From assembly GCF_900182595.1 (NCBI RefSeq), contig NZ_FXTN01000021.1:1-38326 (forward strand): a DNA stretch of 38,326 nucleotides, in the 5' to 3' direction. A model generated the notes under the pieces. The model was not told where the DNA came from. It saw only the letters and a program-made list of their open reading frames with translations, and ran no database searches. Both the position numbers and the translations under genes were made by a program. The stretch is from Pedobacter westerhofensis (GTDB taxonomy: Bacteria; Bacteroidota; Bacteroidia; Sphingobacteriales; Sphingobacteriaceae). Positions 24,707 through 33,051 of the stretch are shown piece after piece (within the stretch, counting starts at the first letter, position 1; every line of letters starts with the position of its first letter).

Positions 24707-25924
24707 TTATTCGCTGCGGCTCAACTGATAGTTATGAACGAGTTTTCCGGCACCAGATATGACCAGCACGCCATGCACATAATCTGCCTCCGCACCTTTA
24801 CGGTACTCAATTGCAAATCCATGTTTACATTTAGTAACAGAATAAAGAAAGTACCGATCAGGTGGTAAGGCCCATAATATTTTACCAGTGTTTACATCTA
24901 TGCGCTGAATACTCATAGGTGCTTCGGACGCGGCAGTAGTATTTACCACAATCAATATATTTCCAGCGTCCTGATACAGAATTACCGGGGCAAAGTATTT
25001 TCTGCCCGGTGTAAGATCGCGCTTTACAAGTTGACCAGAAGGTTTTTCGTACTTTACCGCTATTAATTGGTTGACTTTATGGTCATCAAAGTAATCGGCC
25101 AGGTAACCAAATTCATAATATTGCTTGATGTTATAAATCTGTTTCCATACTGAATCTGTTTCCGCCTCACTTTTAACCAGCTTTTTGATAGTTGGAAAAT
25201 AATGGTAGCTATCACCTTCGTTATTCATAACGTTTATCATATCCTTTTTGTAATCAAATTCCAGCCTGGCTATACCAGAACTTAGTTGCAAATAATCTTT
25301 AAATAAGCTCTTAGATACATCAATAATCTTATTATCCCTGGTATCCAGTTTTAAGAGCATGCTGTTGCACCCAATAGCGTAAATCATATCTGGTGCATAG
25401 GTTTTAAAGGTCAACAAACAATCAACCTGGTTATGGTCTTCGTGATCTACAATGCGATCTGCTATCAAATTTCCATTAAGCGCGTTGTTAAATTCAGCAT
25501 GGTATTCTCTCTCCGATTTATTATTGCCTTTATCAATAAAATCAGTGCCTAAGCGCAGATAAACAGGATCGCCTGTAATGGTATTCGTATAAACAAAACT
25601 CGATCGATAAGATCGGGGCATTTTATAGGTAGAAGCCGGTTTGTCAAAACTTTTTGTAGGCTGAAACAGCATTGTCATAAAATACGCTGCCACTATACAA
25701 GTTACCGCGCCAATAAAAATATAAAGGGGCAATTTGGTGTTACCCGGTGGGGCTGAACTTTGCATAGTCGGCACCCGTTCGTGATGATGATAAACATGCA
25801 CATCATCGTCGGCCAAAAAGTATTCTATCTGGCAGTTTCGGCATTGGTAAAATCCTGGCTTGGTTTCCTGTTTAGTTATACTACCACATTTAGGGCATTG
25901 TATCGCTTTAATATCTTTTGCCAT
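24707..25924 (-). CDS. Zinc-ribbon membrane protein (YdjG-like), copy 2
   Basis: The 405-residue protein is a clear paralogue of the one at 18478-19698 throughout. It has IQCPKCGS and C-x2-C (CRNCQIEYF) zinc ribbons, DDVHVYHHHER, one membrane segment at about 67-87 (LYIFIGAVTCIVAAYFMTM), VYLRLGTDFIDKGNNKS, GCNSMLLKLDTRDNK, GKILWALPPDRYFLYSVTKC and the ending QLSRSE. It is inverted relative to copy 1. Immediately downstream, the DNA where copy 1 has the SPFH gene shows only an ATG-CCGTTT-like stub and then a TPM-tail relic. The protein is intact and its divergence from copy 1 suggests it is kept by selection. Confidence 0.85.
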   Translation of the reverse strand: MAKDIKAIQCPKCGSITKQETKPGFYQCRNCQIEYFLADDDVHVYHHHERVPTMQSSAPPGNTKLPLYIFIGAVTCIVAAYFMTMLFQPTKSFDKPASTYKMPRSYRSSFVYTNTITGDPVYLRLGTDFIDKGNNKSEREYHAEFNNALNGNLIADRIVDHEDHNQVDCLLTFKTYAPDMIYAIGCNSMLLKLDTRDNKIIDVSKSLFKDYLQLSSGIARLEFDYKKDMINVMNNEGDSYHYFPTIKKLVKSEAETDSVWKQIYNIKQYYEFGYLADYFDDHKVNQLIAVKYEKPSGQLVKRDLTPGRKYFAPVILYQDAGNILIVVNTTAASEAPMSIQRIDVNTGKILWALPPDRYFLYSVTKCKHGFAIEYRKGAEADYVHGVLVISGAGKLVHNYQLSRSE

Positions 25925-26231
25925 TTGGTTAGTTAAACACTTAGCAGAGGTTTCTGTTTTTCATTCATGAGATCAAGTTTAGTAGCAATTCATAATAAGT
26001 TTGTCTCAAATATCTTAAGCAATGCCTAAATATGTTTTAAGGCAACTGCTATTGATAGCGCAAACTTATGAAATTCAGGTTCTGGGTTTCGCCAATTGCA
26101 TATCCTATGATCAGGTTTTACTTTGCATACAATTATTTTTAATGGCTTTTGCCATATTACTATAATTAGTAATTTACAATCACATAAATATGTACTTCCC
26201 AAACCTGTCAATGAAACCTAAACAACTGAAA
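25925..26231. other. Intergenic region between divergent genes
   Basis: About 300 AT-rich bases hold the promoters of the zinc-ribbon copy 2 (minus) and the lipoprotein (plus). A minus-strand frame at 26026-26211 is not convincing. I see no complete promoter pair or hairpin to name. Confidence 0.3.
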
Positions 26232-26876
26232 ATGAGTAGAAAATGGATCAATTTTTTGCCTTTATACGTTGCATACATCAGTCTAATACCTGCCTGCACT
26301 AATAAACAAGAGCAATCTAAACAACAAGATTCAAAATCAATTACAGTTTCGGCAGCAGAGATTAGACCTAAATACGTAGTTGTAAATTCATGGCTGGATG
26401 ATTTCCAGAATTTCAAAACGGCCATAGATCAGAATGATATTGATAAGCAAAAAACCTATTTCAATTTTCCTGTAAATGCGGATACAACACAAATATGGGA
26501 CGCTGTATATGATTCTGTGTCGGAAGAAAAGCATCCTGCAACCTTTTCAAGCACCTTTACAGAGAATGACTTTATAAAACACCAGCAAGCAATCTTTAAT
26601 ACTGAATTTATAAAAAGCCTTGCGCAAGTAAATACTATGGAGCTATCAAAGAAAAGTGAATACATTTCTCCAAAAATCAAAGTCAATAGTGACAGCTTAT
26701 ATATGATTGCTAACTATGATAAAGCCACTAAAATCCTTCAATTATCCGTTAATCATCCTGGTAAGACAGACGAGTATGGCAATTACGAAAGCGAAGGGGA
26801 GTATGCAGTTATTTACTTTTTTAAAGTACGTGAGAACAAATATCTTCTATTTGATAAGATACTATTTGCAGGTTAG
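26232..26876 (+). CDS. Lipoprotein, hypothetical, 214 aa
   Basis: The start at 26232 (MSRKWINFLPLYVAYISLIPAC) yields a lipoprotein signal with Cys22, followed by TNKQEQSKQQD; the frame is open further upstream, to a Met at 26190. The mature part carries helical segments (WLDDFQNFKTAIDQNDIDK, then HPATFSSTFTENDFIKHQ) and ends in strands (GEYAVIYFFKV, then KYLLFDKILFAG). The pattern (a helical pair followed by a beta sheet) resembles several small exported Bacteroidota proteins of unknown function. A short frame begins 5 bp after its stop. Confidence 0.7.
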   Translation: MSRKWINFLPLYVAYISLIPACTNKQEQSKQQDSKSITVSAAEIRPKYVVVNSWLDDFQNFKTAIDQNDIDKQKTYFNFPVNADTTQIWDAVYDSVSEEKHPATFSSTFTENDFIKHQQAIFNTEFIKSLAQVNTMELSKKSEYISPKIKVNSDSLYMIANYDKATKILQLSVNHPGKTDEYGNYESEGEYAVIYFFKVRENKYLLFDKILFAG

Positions 26877-26881
26877 GAAGA

Positions 26882-27028
26882 ATGTCAAATTGCTTGATAA
26901 CCTGCAAAAACACAGAAAACTTCACCTTTGACAGTCTGAATAATTGGGAGGAGGTCATAGATTATATTTTGAAAGTAAGATATTCGGGAAGCATTGGTGA
27001 TGCCTATGTGATTAAATTCTATAAGTAG
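26882..27028 (+). CDS. Small hypothetical protein or fragment, 48 aa
   Basis: An ATG five bases after the lipoprotein stop opens a 48-codon frame: MSNCLITCKNTENFTFDSLN, then NWEEVIDYILKVRYSGSIG, ending DAYVIKFYK. The composition is protein-like and the position suggests coupling to the lipoprotein gene. It may instead be the surviving C-terminus of a longer gene. There is no signal peptide. Confidence 0.35.
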   Translation: MSNCLITCKNTENFTFDSLNNWEEVIDYILKVRYSGSIGDAYVIKFYK

Positions 27029-27046
27029 TTTTATCAGAGCTAAAGC

Positions 27047-27484
27047 CTATTCTAGATACGCTATTTTTAATATTCCATTTTCTTGTTTCAACATAACATA
27101 GATGGTGGTTGTCTCATGACTGTCTGCAGTTTCAGAATATTTGATTGAATAACGGTTTGCTTTTCGTGGATCCTGTTTAATGGCTAATGTTTGTAATACC
27201 CTTAGATCCATATCTTGCGCTTTGATGATGGGATCGGCATCCGTTTGCTTAACCAGCATCTTAAACTGCTTTAAACAAAGTGTAGTACAATACTTTTTTC
27301 TTAGTGCCGACAGCTCTTGTTCCATTTTTTTCGGGTCAGCATCTTGTGACGACGCAGTAATATAAGCCGTGTAAAAGCCCTTTAGCATAGTCACCCCTTT
27401 GTCTGGAGGGATTGGTTGTGCGGCCGTGGCTAATGTAATTATGCACAAGATTATAGTTATTATTTTCTTCACGATTCGATTCAT
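27047..27484 (-). CDS. Exported DUF3828-like protein
   Basis: A signal peptide (MNRIVKKIITIILCIITLATAAQ) precedes about 122 residues. The opening helix (VTMLKGFYTAYITASSQ), the ALRKKYCTTLCLKQF pair of cysteines and the final strands (TTIYVMLKQENGILKIAYLE) match the general plan of DUF3828-type periplasmic proteins (NTF2-like fold). Other proteins of this group are often encoded with lipoproteins of related fold. It begins 17 bp after the stop of the lipoprotein gene at 27502 on the same strand. Confidence 0.65.
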   Translation of the reverse strand: MNRIVKKIITIILCIITLATAAQPIPPDKGVTMLKGFYTAYITASSQDADPKKMEQELSALRKKYCTTLCLKQFKMLVKQTDADPIIKAQDMDLRVLQTLAIKQDPRKANRYSIKYSETADSHETTTIYVMLKQENGILKIAYLE

Positions 27485-27501
27485 TTTTTGATAAATATCA
27501 G

Positions 27502-27945
27502 CTATCGGTCACTTACTGATACAGTTTTGCGCCATTCCTCCAATGATATTGTGGTATCATGTAGATCATCGTAATAGGCAATACGGTGGGTCTTTGCATC
27601 AACGGCGAAGGTGTAGTAAGCAACCAAACTTTCCCCGTTGTCTTCCGATACCTTTACCCAATAGTTAGGATCCTTACTGGTAGGCGGAGTTTCAACATAA
27701 GTCATCAGTGTTCTCTTTCCCTTACTCAATTTTTTTACATAGGCTGTCTTATGCTTTACCTCTTTCAGATTCATGATCAGGTTTACAACTTCATCTTCAG
27801 GCTTCACTGATGGTAACTGAGCCTTTACGGCTGGCGGATGCTGCTTTATACCCTGCTTTGAATGATCGCATGATGATAAAGTGAAGAATCCTAAGCAAAA
27901 CAGTAGGTAGCATTTATAATACGAAAATTCAGGTGATTTGCTCAT
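27502..27945 (-). CDS. Lipoprotein, hypothetical, 147 aa
   Basis: The start at 27945 gives a type II signal (MSKSPEFSYYKCYLLFCLGF, then FTLSSC with Cys26); the frame is open for 25 more codons upstream with no better signal. The mature part is polar (DHSKQGIKQHPPAVKAQ), then has strands with a WVKVSEDNGESLVAYYTFAVDAKTHRIAYYDDL theme over about residues 97-130, ending EEWRKTVSVSDR. It is transcribed ahead of the DUF3828-like gene. No family is recognised. Confidence 0.7.
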   Translation of the reverse strand: MSKSPEFSYYKCYLLFCLGFFTLSSCDHSKQGIKQHPPAVKAQLPSVKPEDEVVNLIMNLKEVKHKTAYVKKLSKGKRTLMTYVETPPTSKDPNYWVKVSEDNGESLVAYYTFAVDAKTHRIAYYDDLHDTTISLEEWRKTVSVSDR

Positions 27946-28247
27946 GGTGATAATTGTGATTGAAAAGCTTTTATAGCGGTTAATTAAAATAATAGTAACA
28001 AATGACGTATAGTGAAACAAATTAAATCAGGAATGTTTTAAAAAAAGCTTCAGCAGAAAGAGGTAAATAGTTTTTAATGACACTACCGGGCAAAGGACGG
28101 AGAGGACAAAAAAAATCGTAATTGTAGCTGCGAATTGTTAGTGAACGCAAATATTGCGCTAACAGTTTGCCTATTTTATTATAGTTGTTTGCTATATATC
28201 TCAACACAACCATGAAACAAATGTGGTTTTTTTGGCGTTGATAATGG

Positions 28248-28565
28248 ATGATTCGTCTACTCAGCCACAAAGAATATGACACTACCTTCAAAAGCCCTAT
28301 GCTGGTTGTGACGGCTACGGCACAACCAGTAGTCGATATATGGCCATATGTAAACTTATTGGTGCAAAACAGAGTTGTTTCGCCTCATGTTCTTCATAGT
28401 GAATTGGTAGCATGCGTTTACAGGAATGGTGATGCAACTTATGACCATGTCTTACTACCAACAGATAGCGAACATCGCTTTATAGTAGTTTTGGTTGATA
28501 TAAATCAAGCCACTATTTACGGTTATTATTTGCTGGATCTTGCTCAGGAATATGGAATAGAATAG
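28248..28565 (+). CDS. Hypothetical protein, 105 aa
   Basis: The soluble product reads as a real protein: MIRLLSHKEYDTTFKSPMLV, then TATAQPVVDIWPYVNLLVQ, CVYRNGDATYDHVLLPTDSE and a strand pair RFIVVLVDINQATIYGYYLL ending AQEYGIE. It has no signal peptide. It resembles a small cytoplasmic family common in Pedobacter-type genomes, with no assigned role. An antisense frame at 28022-28291 overlaps its start but looks random. Confidence 0.6.
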   Translation: MIRLLSHKEYDTTFKSPMLVVTATAQPVVDIWPYVNLLVQNRVVSPHVLHSELVACVYRNGDATYDHVLLPTDSEHRFIVVLVDINQATIYGYYLLDLAQEYGIE

Positions 28566-28780
28566 AAATGGCCTGATGTTCCACAAGCTTAGGAGATACT
28601 ACTAACTTAAATTTTTATTGTGGATTAACGCTTGTCTGACGGCGTTTGCTGTCGCCATTGATTAAACGGAATGAGCTGTCGTGCGTATCGTCGTAATAAA
28701 TCGATCTGCTGATTTTTATGGAATGCAAAAAATATAAATAATCGCTAGTTTGTCGCCGTAATCTCCGGTACGTTAACTAA

Positions 28781-28960
28781 CTAATCGGCTATAACGAAGA
28801 AGATCTGCGGCTATGGAACATTAAAGATCCGAAAGAGATCTGGAATTACGTGCCTTACAATAAGCTTTATGTAACCCGCGAACCGTACGAAGATCACCAG
28901 TTATATCTTCTACTGAGCTGCGAATGTGATTGGGAGATAGAACACGGCCTCCAGCTGGTA
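28781..28960 (+). pseudogene. DUF6985-like gene remnant
   Basis: After a stop at 28778-28780 the frame reads GYNEEDLRLWNIKDPKEIW, NYVPYNKLYVTREPY, then LSCECDWEIEHGLQLV. The C-[DE]-C-[DE]-W-E-x-EHGLQLV end matches the C-terminal part of DUF6985-type proteins. In-frame reading goes on past 28960 into LLFTVSLLTSCKKN, which looks unrelated. In another frame, YRKFTDEL would fit the family better, implying an indel near 28960. The N-terminal part is absent. Confidence 0.5.
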
Positions 28961-29402
28961 CTGTTGTTTACCGTAAGTTTACTGACGAGTTGTAAGAAAA
29001 ATCAAAATAAAACTAAGGCGGACGACCCGGTGTGTGGTGCATTCATCTTAGTTTGAAAGATGTAAGCAGGTTACTTTAACTATGATCAGCAGCAAATTTT
29101 CATCTAGAGACCCGCTGAGTTCCTCCATCCGCATTGAAATCATCATGATTGCCAATAACCATGGATCCAGTCCACAGTAATGCATGACCCATGGCTTCCA
29201 ATTTACCAGGAAATTTAATTGTTGAATAAAACGCGGTATCAGGGGAGGCAAAGAAAATTGTATCCCCATGTGGAATTGTATGTAAATGATAAAAAGCGTT
29301 CGGTCTTAAGATTTCCGGCAACCAAGTTATTATGCCAAAGTCCGCTAAACCGGATCTCAAAACACGAACGCTCAATCTTTGCGCTTATGAAAACAGATGT
29401 CC
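28961..29402. other. Decayed coding DNA
   Basis: Open frames on the minus strand (29100-29375, starting only with TTG) carry stretches such as FYSTIKFPGKLEAMGHALL but have no recognisable domain or proper start. The plus-strand frame from the DUF6985 remnant runs to 29056. I read the stretch as gene debris at the left edge of the GC-rich island. Confidence 0.35.
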
Positions 29403-29753
29403 CTACACCTTATCCCTGGCCAGTTCTTCGTACAAACTAATCGTCCTGTCCTGCAGCCTGATGATCTCCAGTTCCTGGGCTCTCACCACTTCATTTAACC
29501 TCGCGATCTCTTGAGCTTGCTGCTCTGCCAGAGCTTGACCCTCTTCTGAGATAATCTGCATTACAGGGACGGAAAACAATTCTGCAATCTGCTCCAGGCG
29601 ATCAAAGGTGCAGCAGGTGATACCCAATTCGATTTTTGAAAACGCTGGTATGGAAAGGTCCAGTTTCTCTGCTGCCGTAGCCTGCGACCAGCGGTTTTTC
29701 TGCCTCAACCGTCTAATGTTGCGACCAATTGCGTTTAATGGTGTATTAGCCAT
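29403..29753 (-). CDS. XRE-family HTH regulator with coiled-coil tail
   Basis: The 116-residue protein has a Cro/CI-type helix-turn-helix at about residues 8-62 (IGRNIRRLRQKNRWSQATAAEKLD, then IPAFSKIELG, FDRLEQIAELFSVPV). A coiled coil follows at about 70-112 (ALAEQQAQEIARLNEVV and on). Such regulators usually bind as dimers. It is the last gene of the minus-strand island series, 53 bp after the gene at 29807. It is a candidate repressor or control protein for the island, including the two repeat-bearing promoters near 35.3 and 36.3 kb. Confidence 0.88.
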   Translation of the reverse strand: MANTPLNAIGRNIRRLRQKNRWSQATAAEKLDLSIPAFSKIELGITCCTFDRLEQIAELFSVPVMQIISEEGQALAEQQAQEIARLNEVVRAQELEIIRLQDRTISLYEELARDKV

Positions 29754-29806
29754 ATGATTTAGTTTTTATACCTTGTTATTACTCAACGGCAAGTTTAGAC
29801 CTGATT

Positions 29807-30433
29807 TTAATATTCGATCTTCAAAAGCTTAAAATAGTCCTCCTGCAATTGTCTGCCTAGTTGCTGCAGAAGGTCAAGATCGATCCGATGTACTTCATCC
29901 TCGTGGGTATCGAAGATGAAACCCATGGGATCCCAGCACTCCGACCAGGGCTCGCTGCTGAGATAACCCCGGTTGATGATCAGGTAGTACAGACAGCTCA
30001 GCAGGCCGATCACAGAAAAGGCATACCATTCCAGGTTTTCTGCCGGATCATCCCCATTCCGGGGTTTCTCTCCATCATCAGCAAAATCATCTATGATGAC
30101 CGCGTCATAGAGTTCCATAGCCAGATTCTGTATTCTTTCACCATTAACTACCGTTTTGGGATCCAGGCCGTGTATGTTAGCCAGTGATTTTAAGGTCTTG
30201 TCCAATCCGCCTATACTGGCTGTAACTATGTCAAACCAATCTGTTCGTACAGTATTCAATAGATCAAAGGCAGCTTCATCAAGCGTATCCGTGAGCACCA
30301 CATCCTTAAGGTCCGGGTATTCCCGGTCAATTACTACCTTGTATGCATTACACGTAAAATTGTTCACACATAGGATTAAGGCCGATATTGTAAGCGGCAG
30401 GAGATCTGCTTCTTTATAAGTTATTGTTTCCAT
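29807..30433 (-). CDS. Unknown protein, paralogue of 30437-31048
   Basis: The 208-residue acidic helical protein starts METITYKEADLLPLTISALI. It shares a plan with the product of the upstream gene: Y-x2-AD-x2-P near the start, a central L..LANIHGLDPKTVVN / A.IYSIDPNDFLN segment, then LA.ELY / LAEDLY, DDFADD / DEFPD and W/Q-Y-xx-SV-x-G-x-L. No known domain or catalytic motif is visible and no signal peptide. It begins 3 bp after the upstream gene's stop, so both are translated from one message. It probably forms a hetero-oligomer with its paralogue. Confidence 0.75.
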   Translation of the reverse strand: METITYKEADLLPLTISALILCVNNFTCNAYKVVIDREYPDLKDVVLTDTLDEAAFDLLNTVRTDWFDIVTASIGGLDKTLKSLANIHGLDPKTVVNGERIQNLAMELYDAVIIDDFADDGEKPRNGDDPAENLEWYAFSVIGLLSCLYYLIINRGYLSSEPWSECWDPMGFIFDTHEDEVHRIDLDLLQQLGRQLQEDYFKLLKIEY

Positions 30434-30436
30434 CGT

Positions 30437-31048
30437 TTAAGATTTAAAAGTTAAACTACACTTGTTAATTTGATCATGATGCCCGCGCAGCATGTTATTC
30501 AGCTGCAGCAGCTGTATCAGGGCAGGCTTGTTGTTCGGATCAACACTTCTGCTGAACCGTGAACGGTTATAGACATCGCATTTGCCATAAGTATTTTCCC
30601 GATCGGTTGCTGCGGTGCAGAACATGTCTGATAAGCTGTTCAAAATTCCCAGTACAGAAAGCCCATACTGTTCCAGCAGATCAAAATAATCCAGGAAACC
30701 GGCATCAGCTTCCGTAATGCAATCCGGAAATTCATCCTGCACCAGGGACCAGTAGAGATCTTCGGCAAGTCCGGTTATGTGCTGGTCGCGGTTAAGGAAG
30801 TCGTTGGGATCAATCGAATAAATCTTTGCTGTCCGCTCCATCGTGTCTGTGATATCGTTTACCGCAGAGGAGATCAGAACCAGTACAGCATCATCCGTCT
30901 GCCGGAGGTCCGGAGGGGTTTTCAGCTCCTGGTAATGATTGAGTATTGCAATTTTTAGTGAGATCTGAGCGTAGAAGTAGGCAATGATATCCAGCACCTG
31001 GATAAAAACAGGGACCTGGTCCGCGTTTTCATATCGGGTAAGGGCCAT
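30437..31048 (-). CDS. Unknown protein, paralogue of 29807-30433
   Basis: The 203-residue product begins MALTRYENADQVPVFIQVLD and is mostly helical and acidic, with the conserved plan described for its neighbour: AKIYSIDPNDFLN at about 93-105, then LAEDLYWSLVQDEFPD, and EQYGLSVLGILNSLSDM. Its last third (RENTYGKCDVYNRSRFSRS) is not shared. It starts 4 bp after the stop of the HTH gene, so the HTH gene, this gene and its paralogue are tightly coupled. I do not recognise the family. Confidence 0.75.
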   Translation of the reverse strand: MALTRYENADQVPVFIQVLDIIAYFYAQISLKIAILNHYQELKTPPDLRQTDDAVLVLISSAVNDITDTMERTAKIYSIDPNDFLNRDQHITGLAEDLYWSLVQDEFPDCITEADAGFLDYFDLLEQYGLSVLGILNSLSDMFCTAATDRENTYGKCDVYNRSRFSRSVDPNNKPALIQLLQLNNMLRGHHDQINKCSLTFKS

Positions 31049-31052
31049 AACA

Positions 31053-31325
31053 TTACAGGCGATACTGCTTGGATTCCAAAACAGGGAGCAGAGCGGTCCA
31101 TAAATAATATATTCTGCCAGAGATCCTCAAATAGGGGATGCCCTGCTCTTTCCGCCAGCGGTAACTGCTGCGTGCGCTGATGCAAAATAGCTTCAGGAAA
31201 TCGCTGTTCGTTAACACCGGCTTATCCATCATCTCCATCAATCTAATACGTTTTGCTTCATCAGTTTCCCTCTTCAGCATACCTTTGAGGATTGCCTCAA
31301 GTTTGTCTACAGTTGTTGTTTCCAT
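31053..31325 (-). CDS. Helix-turn-helix (HTH_17/excisionase-like) protein
   Basis: I chose the ATG at 31325 (METTTVDKLEAILKGML); the frame extends 25 codons upstream with unlikely content. The 90-residue product has an N-terminal helix pair (TDEAKRIRLMEMMDK), then the small winged HTH VLTNSDFLKLFCISARSSYRWRKEQGIPY followed by RISGRIYYLW (about 36-75). This plan is typical of the DNA-binding proteins that accompany Bacteroidota mobile elements and resemble excisionases. No integrase or RteC gene is beside it here, so it may act only as a regulator. Confidence 0.8.
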   Translation of the reverse strand: METTTVDKLEAILKGMLKRETDEAKRIRLMEMMDKPVLTNSDFLKLFCISARSSYRWRKEQGIPYLRISGRIYYLWTALLPVLESKQYRL

Positions 31326-31401
31326 TTTTTTACTGTTTATGTTAATAATCGGTTTTAATGAATCTGAACAGACACTGCGGCGCCTCAAATGACCATTCAA
31401 A

Positions 31402-32817
31402 TTATTTCTTTATGTAATTTTTCAGCGTACTGATCAGCTTTTCAATATCCCTTTCTACCTGTCTCACTATCTGAGAACTCAACACGCTGATGATGATGCC
31501 CCTGGTATATTTGGATCCATACATGAAAGTGTCGGGATGAATGACATGAATATTTGCAGCTTTTAATTTCCGGTATATATCCCTGGGGAAACGTCCGTTC
31601 TCCGGTTCCAGGTAAAACAGGTAACCCTGCTGGTTACTGATATGCTGCCGGATAAATATCTCCGGCTCCAGTAATTTGTTTCGGGCAGCTGTAATAATTG
31701 CATCCAGCGGAGGGTGGCCGTTGAGGTCCATGCTGCGAGACAGGTACTGTTTCACTAACCTCAGCAGCGCGAAGGCTATTGCAGGCGCAAGAAGCTCTCC
31801 TTTTCCCGCTAATCTTTTGGCTAACCGCCCGATGTGATCAGCATCAGCAGCAATTACATTTGCGTCATACAAGGTCTCGTGGATACTGATCCGATAGATA
31901 AAGATGACTTGCGATCCAATACTTTCTATGATATCCCGGAATCCGGGTACCTGCAGCATGCCTGCAAACCGGTCATCAAGCATTATCTCAAAATTATATA
32001 TCATTCTGAGCCCGGTGAGCCGTTTCCATGCTGCTTTGTAATCACTGTCATTTATCAGGTAAGGGCCCATCATGCCAATGACAACCATGCCCATAATCAG
32101 TCCATTCCTGCAGTGCATCTCCAGTTCGTCCATCATTGCTGCAAGGGCAGTTTGCGTTAGAAACAGCGGTTTTCGTTTTGCCGAGACTATTGCGTGGTAT
32201 GTCTCCGCGGACACCGGTGTCAGCAACACTACAGTGCTTTTGGACGGAGTAAACATCATGCAGCAATCAGTGATGAGTTTTGCATAGTCATCGGTATAGT
32301 AGACTTCATTGTCAGCGATAGCACAATTCAGTTTACTGCCTGTCAGTTTTGCCAACGCTGGCAGCATACCGTCGATAATCCTTTGTTGCTGCTGGGTAAC
32401 GGGCAGGTCAACGTGTGTGTTCATTGCCCTCCACAACCTTACCTTAAATGAGGGATCAACCAGTTGGGGCAGTTTCTTATCCAGGAGGGCAGGATAGGCA
32501 CAGTTCGCATCGTTTTTAATCAATTTTTCCAATCTCTGCATACGCTCGTATGATAAAGAACCGACGAACGTTGTGCCGCGGCCGGGTTTCGCATCGATCA
32601 GCTGGTAATCATCGCTTAAAATTATCCATGCCTTTTTTACCATTGCAAGCGGTAAGTTGATTCGGGGAGCCAGGGCTGACTGGTTCAGAATCCTGGTACC
32701 CAGCAGCTTGGTGTCCATCAGCACGATAGCGGCAACAGATTTGGCCAGAATCGCCGGTGTACATTCAGCCCTTGAGCCCTCCCTGTCAAATTTTATATTT
32801 AAATATTTGGTTAGCAT
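31402..32817 (-). CDS. MocR-like GntR-family regulator with degenerate aminotransferase domain
   Basis: The 471-residue protein has an N-terminal GntR-type winged helix at about 20-86 (LLGTRILNQSALAPRINLPLAMVKKAWIIL, in pieces, then AKPGRGTTFV). A class I aminotransferase-like domain runs over about 110-465, the architecture of MocR regulators. The landmark where MocR proteins carry the PLP-binding lysine (the S-x-SK motif) reads IYRISIHE here (about 307-314). No lysine is present, although DD at about 281-282 follows the usual strand. The effector is therefore probably not PLP, or the domain is purely structural. It lies between the lysis-like cassette and the HTH/paralogue genes and may regulate one of them. 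Confidence 0.8.
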   Translation of the reverse strand: MLTKYLNIKFDREGSRAECTPAILAKSVAAIVLMDTKLLGTRILNQSALAPRINLPLAMVKKAWIILSDDYQLIDAKPGRGTTFVGSLSYERMQRLEKLIKNDANCAYPALLDKKLPQLVDPSFKVRLWRAMNTHVDLPVTQQQQRIIDGMLPALAKLTGSKLNCAIADNEVYYTDDYAKLITDCCMMFTPSKSTVVLLTPVSAETYHAIVSAKRKPLFLTQTALAAMMDELEMHCRNGLIMGMVVIGMMGPYLINDSDYKAAWKRLTGLRMIYNFEIMLDDRFAGMLQVPGFRDIIESIGSQVIFIYRISIHETLYDANVIAADADHIGRLAKRLAGKGELLAPAIAFALLRLVKQYLSRSMDLNGHPPLDAIITAARNKLLEPEIFIRQHISNQQGYLFYLEPENGRFPRDIYRKLKAANIHVIHPDTFMYGSKYTRGIIISVLSSQIVRQVERDIEKLISTLKNYIKK

Positions 32818-32883
32818 GGTAAACTAGTAATAATTACTCTAATTTAATATGACAATCAGAAATTCGTATATCAAATAGTGTAC

Positions 32884-32912
32884 AAAATAATTGGTATGTG
32901 AAAATAATTGGT
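32884..32912. repeat. Direct repeat upstream of the MocR-like gene
   Basis: AAAATAATTGGT occurs at 32884-32895 and again at 32901-32912, a 17-bp period. It lies about 70-95 bp upstream of the MocR-like start. MocR regulators commonly bind pairs of direct repeats near their own promoters, so this is a candidate operator. Confidence 0.4.
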
Positions 32913-33051
32913 TATAGACTATATCGTACTATAGTTTTATTATCCATATGTGTAAATTTGTTTCAGTCATTTGTGCTTATTGTATATAAAAACGCCTACC
33001 AAGCATAAAAATCCCAAAATTTTGATTTTATCAATTAGAATTTGGAGTGCC

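Noticed and set aside
28022..28291. 89-codon minus-strand frame
   Set aside because: Overlaps the start of a better plus-strand gene and has random-looking composition.
31053..31325. Excisionase of a conjugative transposon
   Set aside because: The HTH type fits, but no integrase, mobilisation or RteC gene lies nearby, so an excision role cannot be supported.
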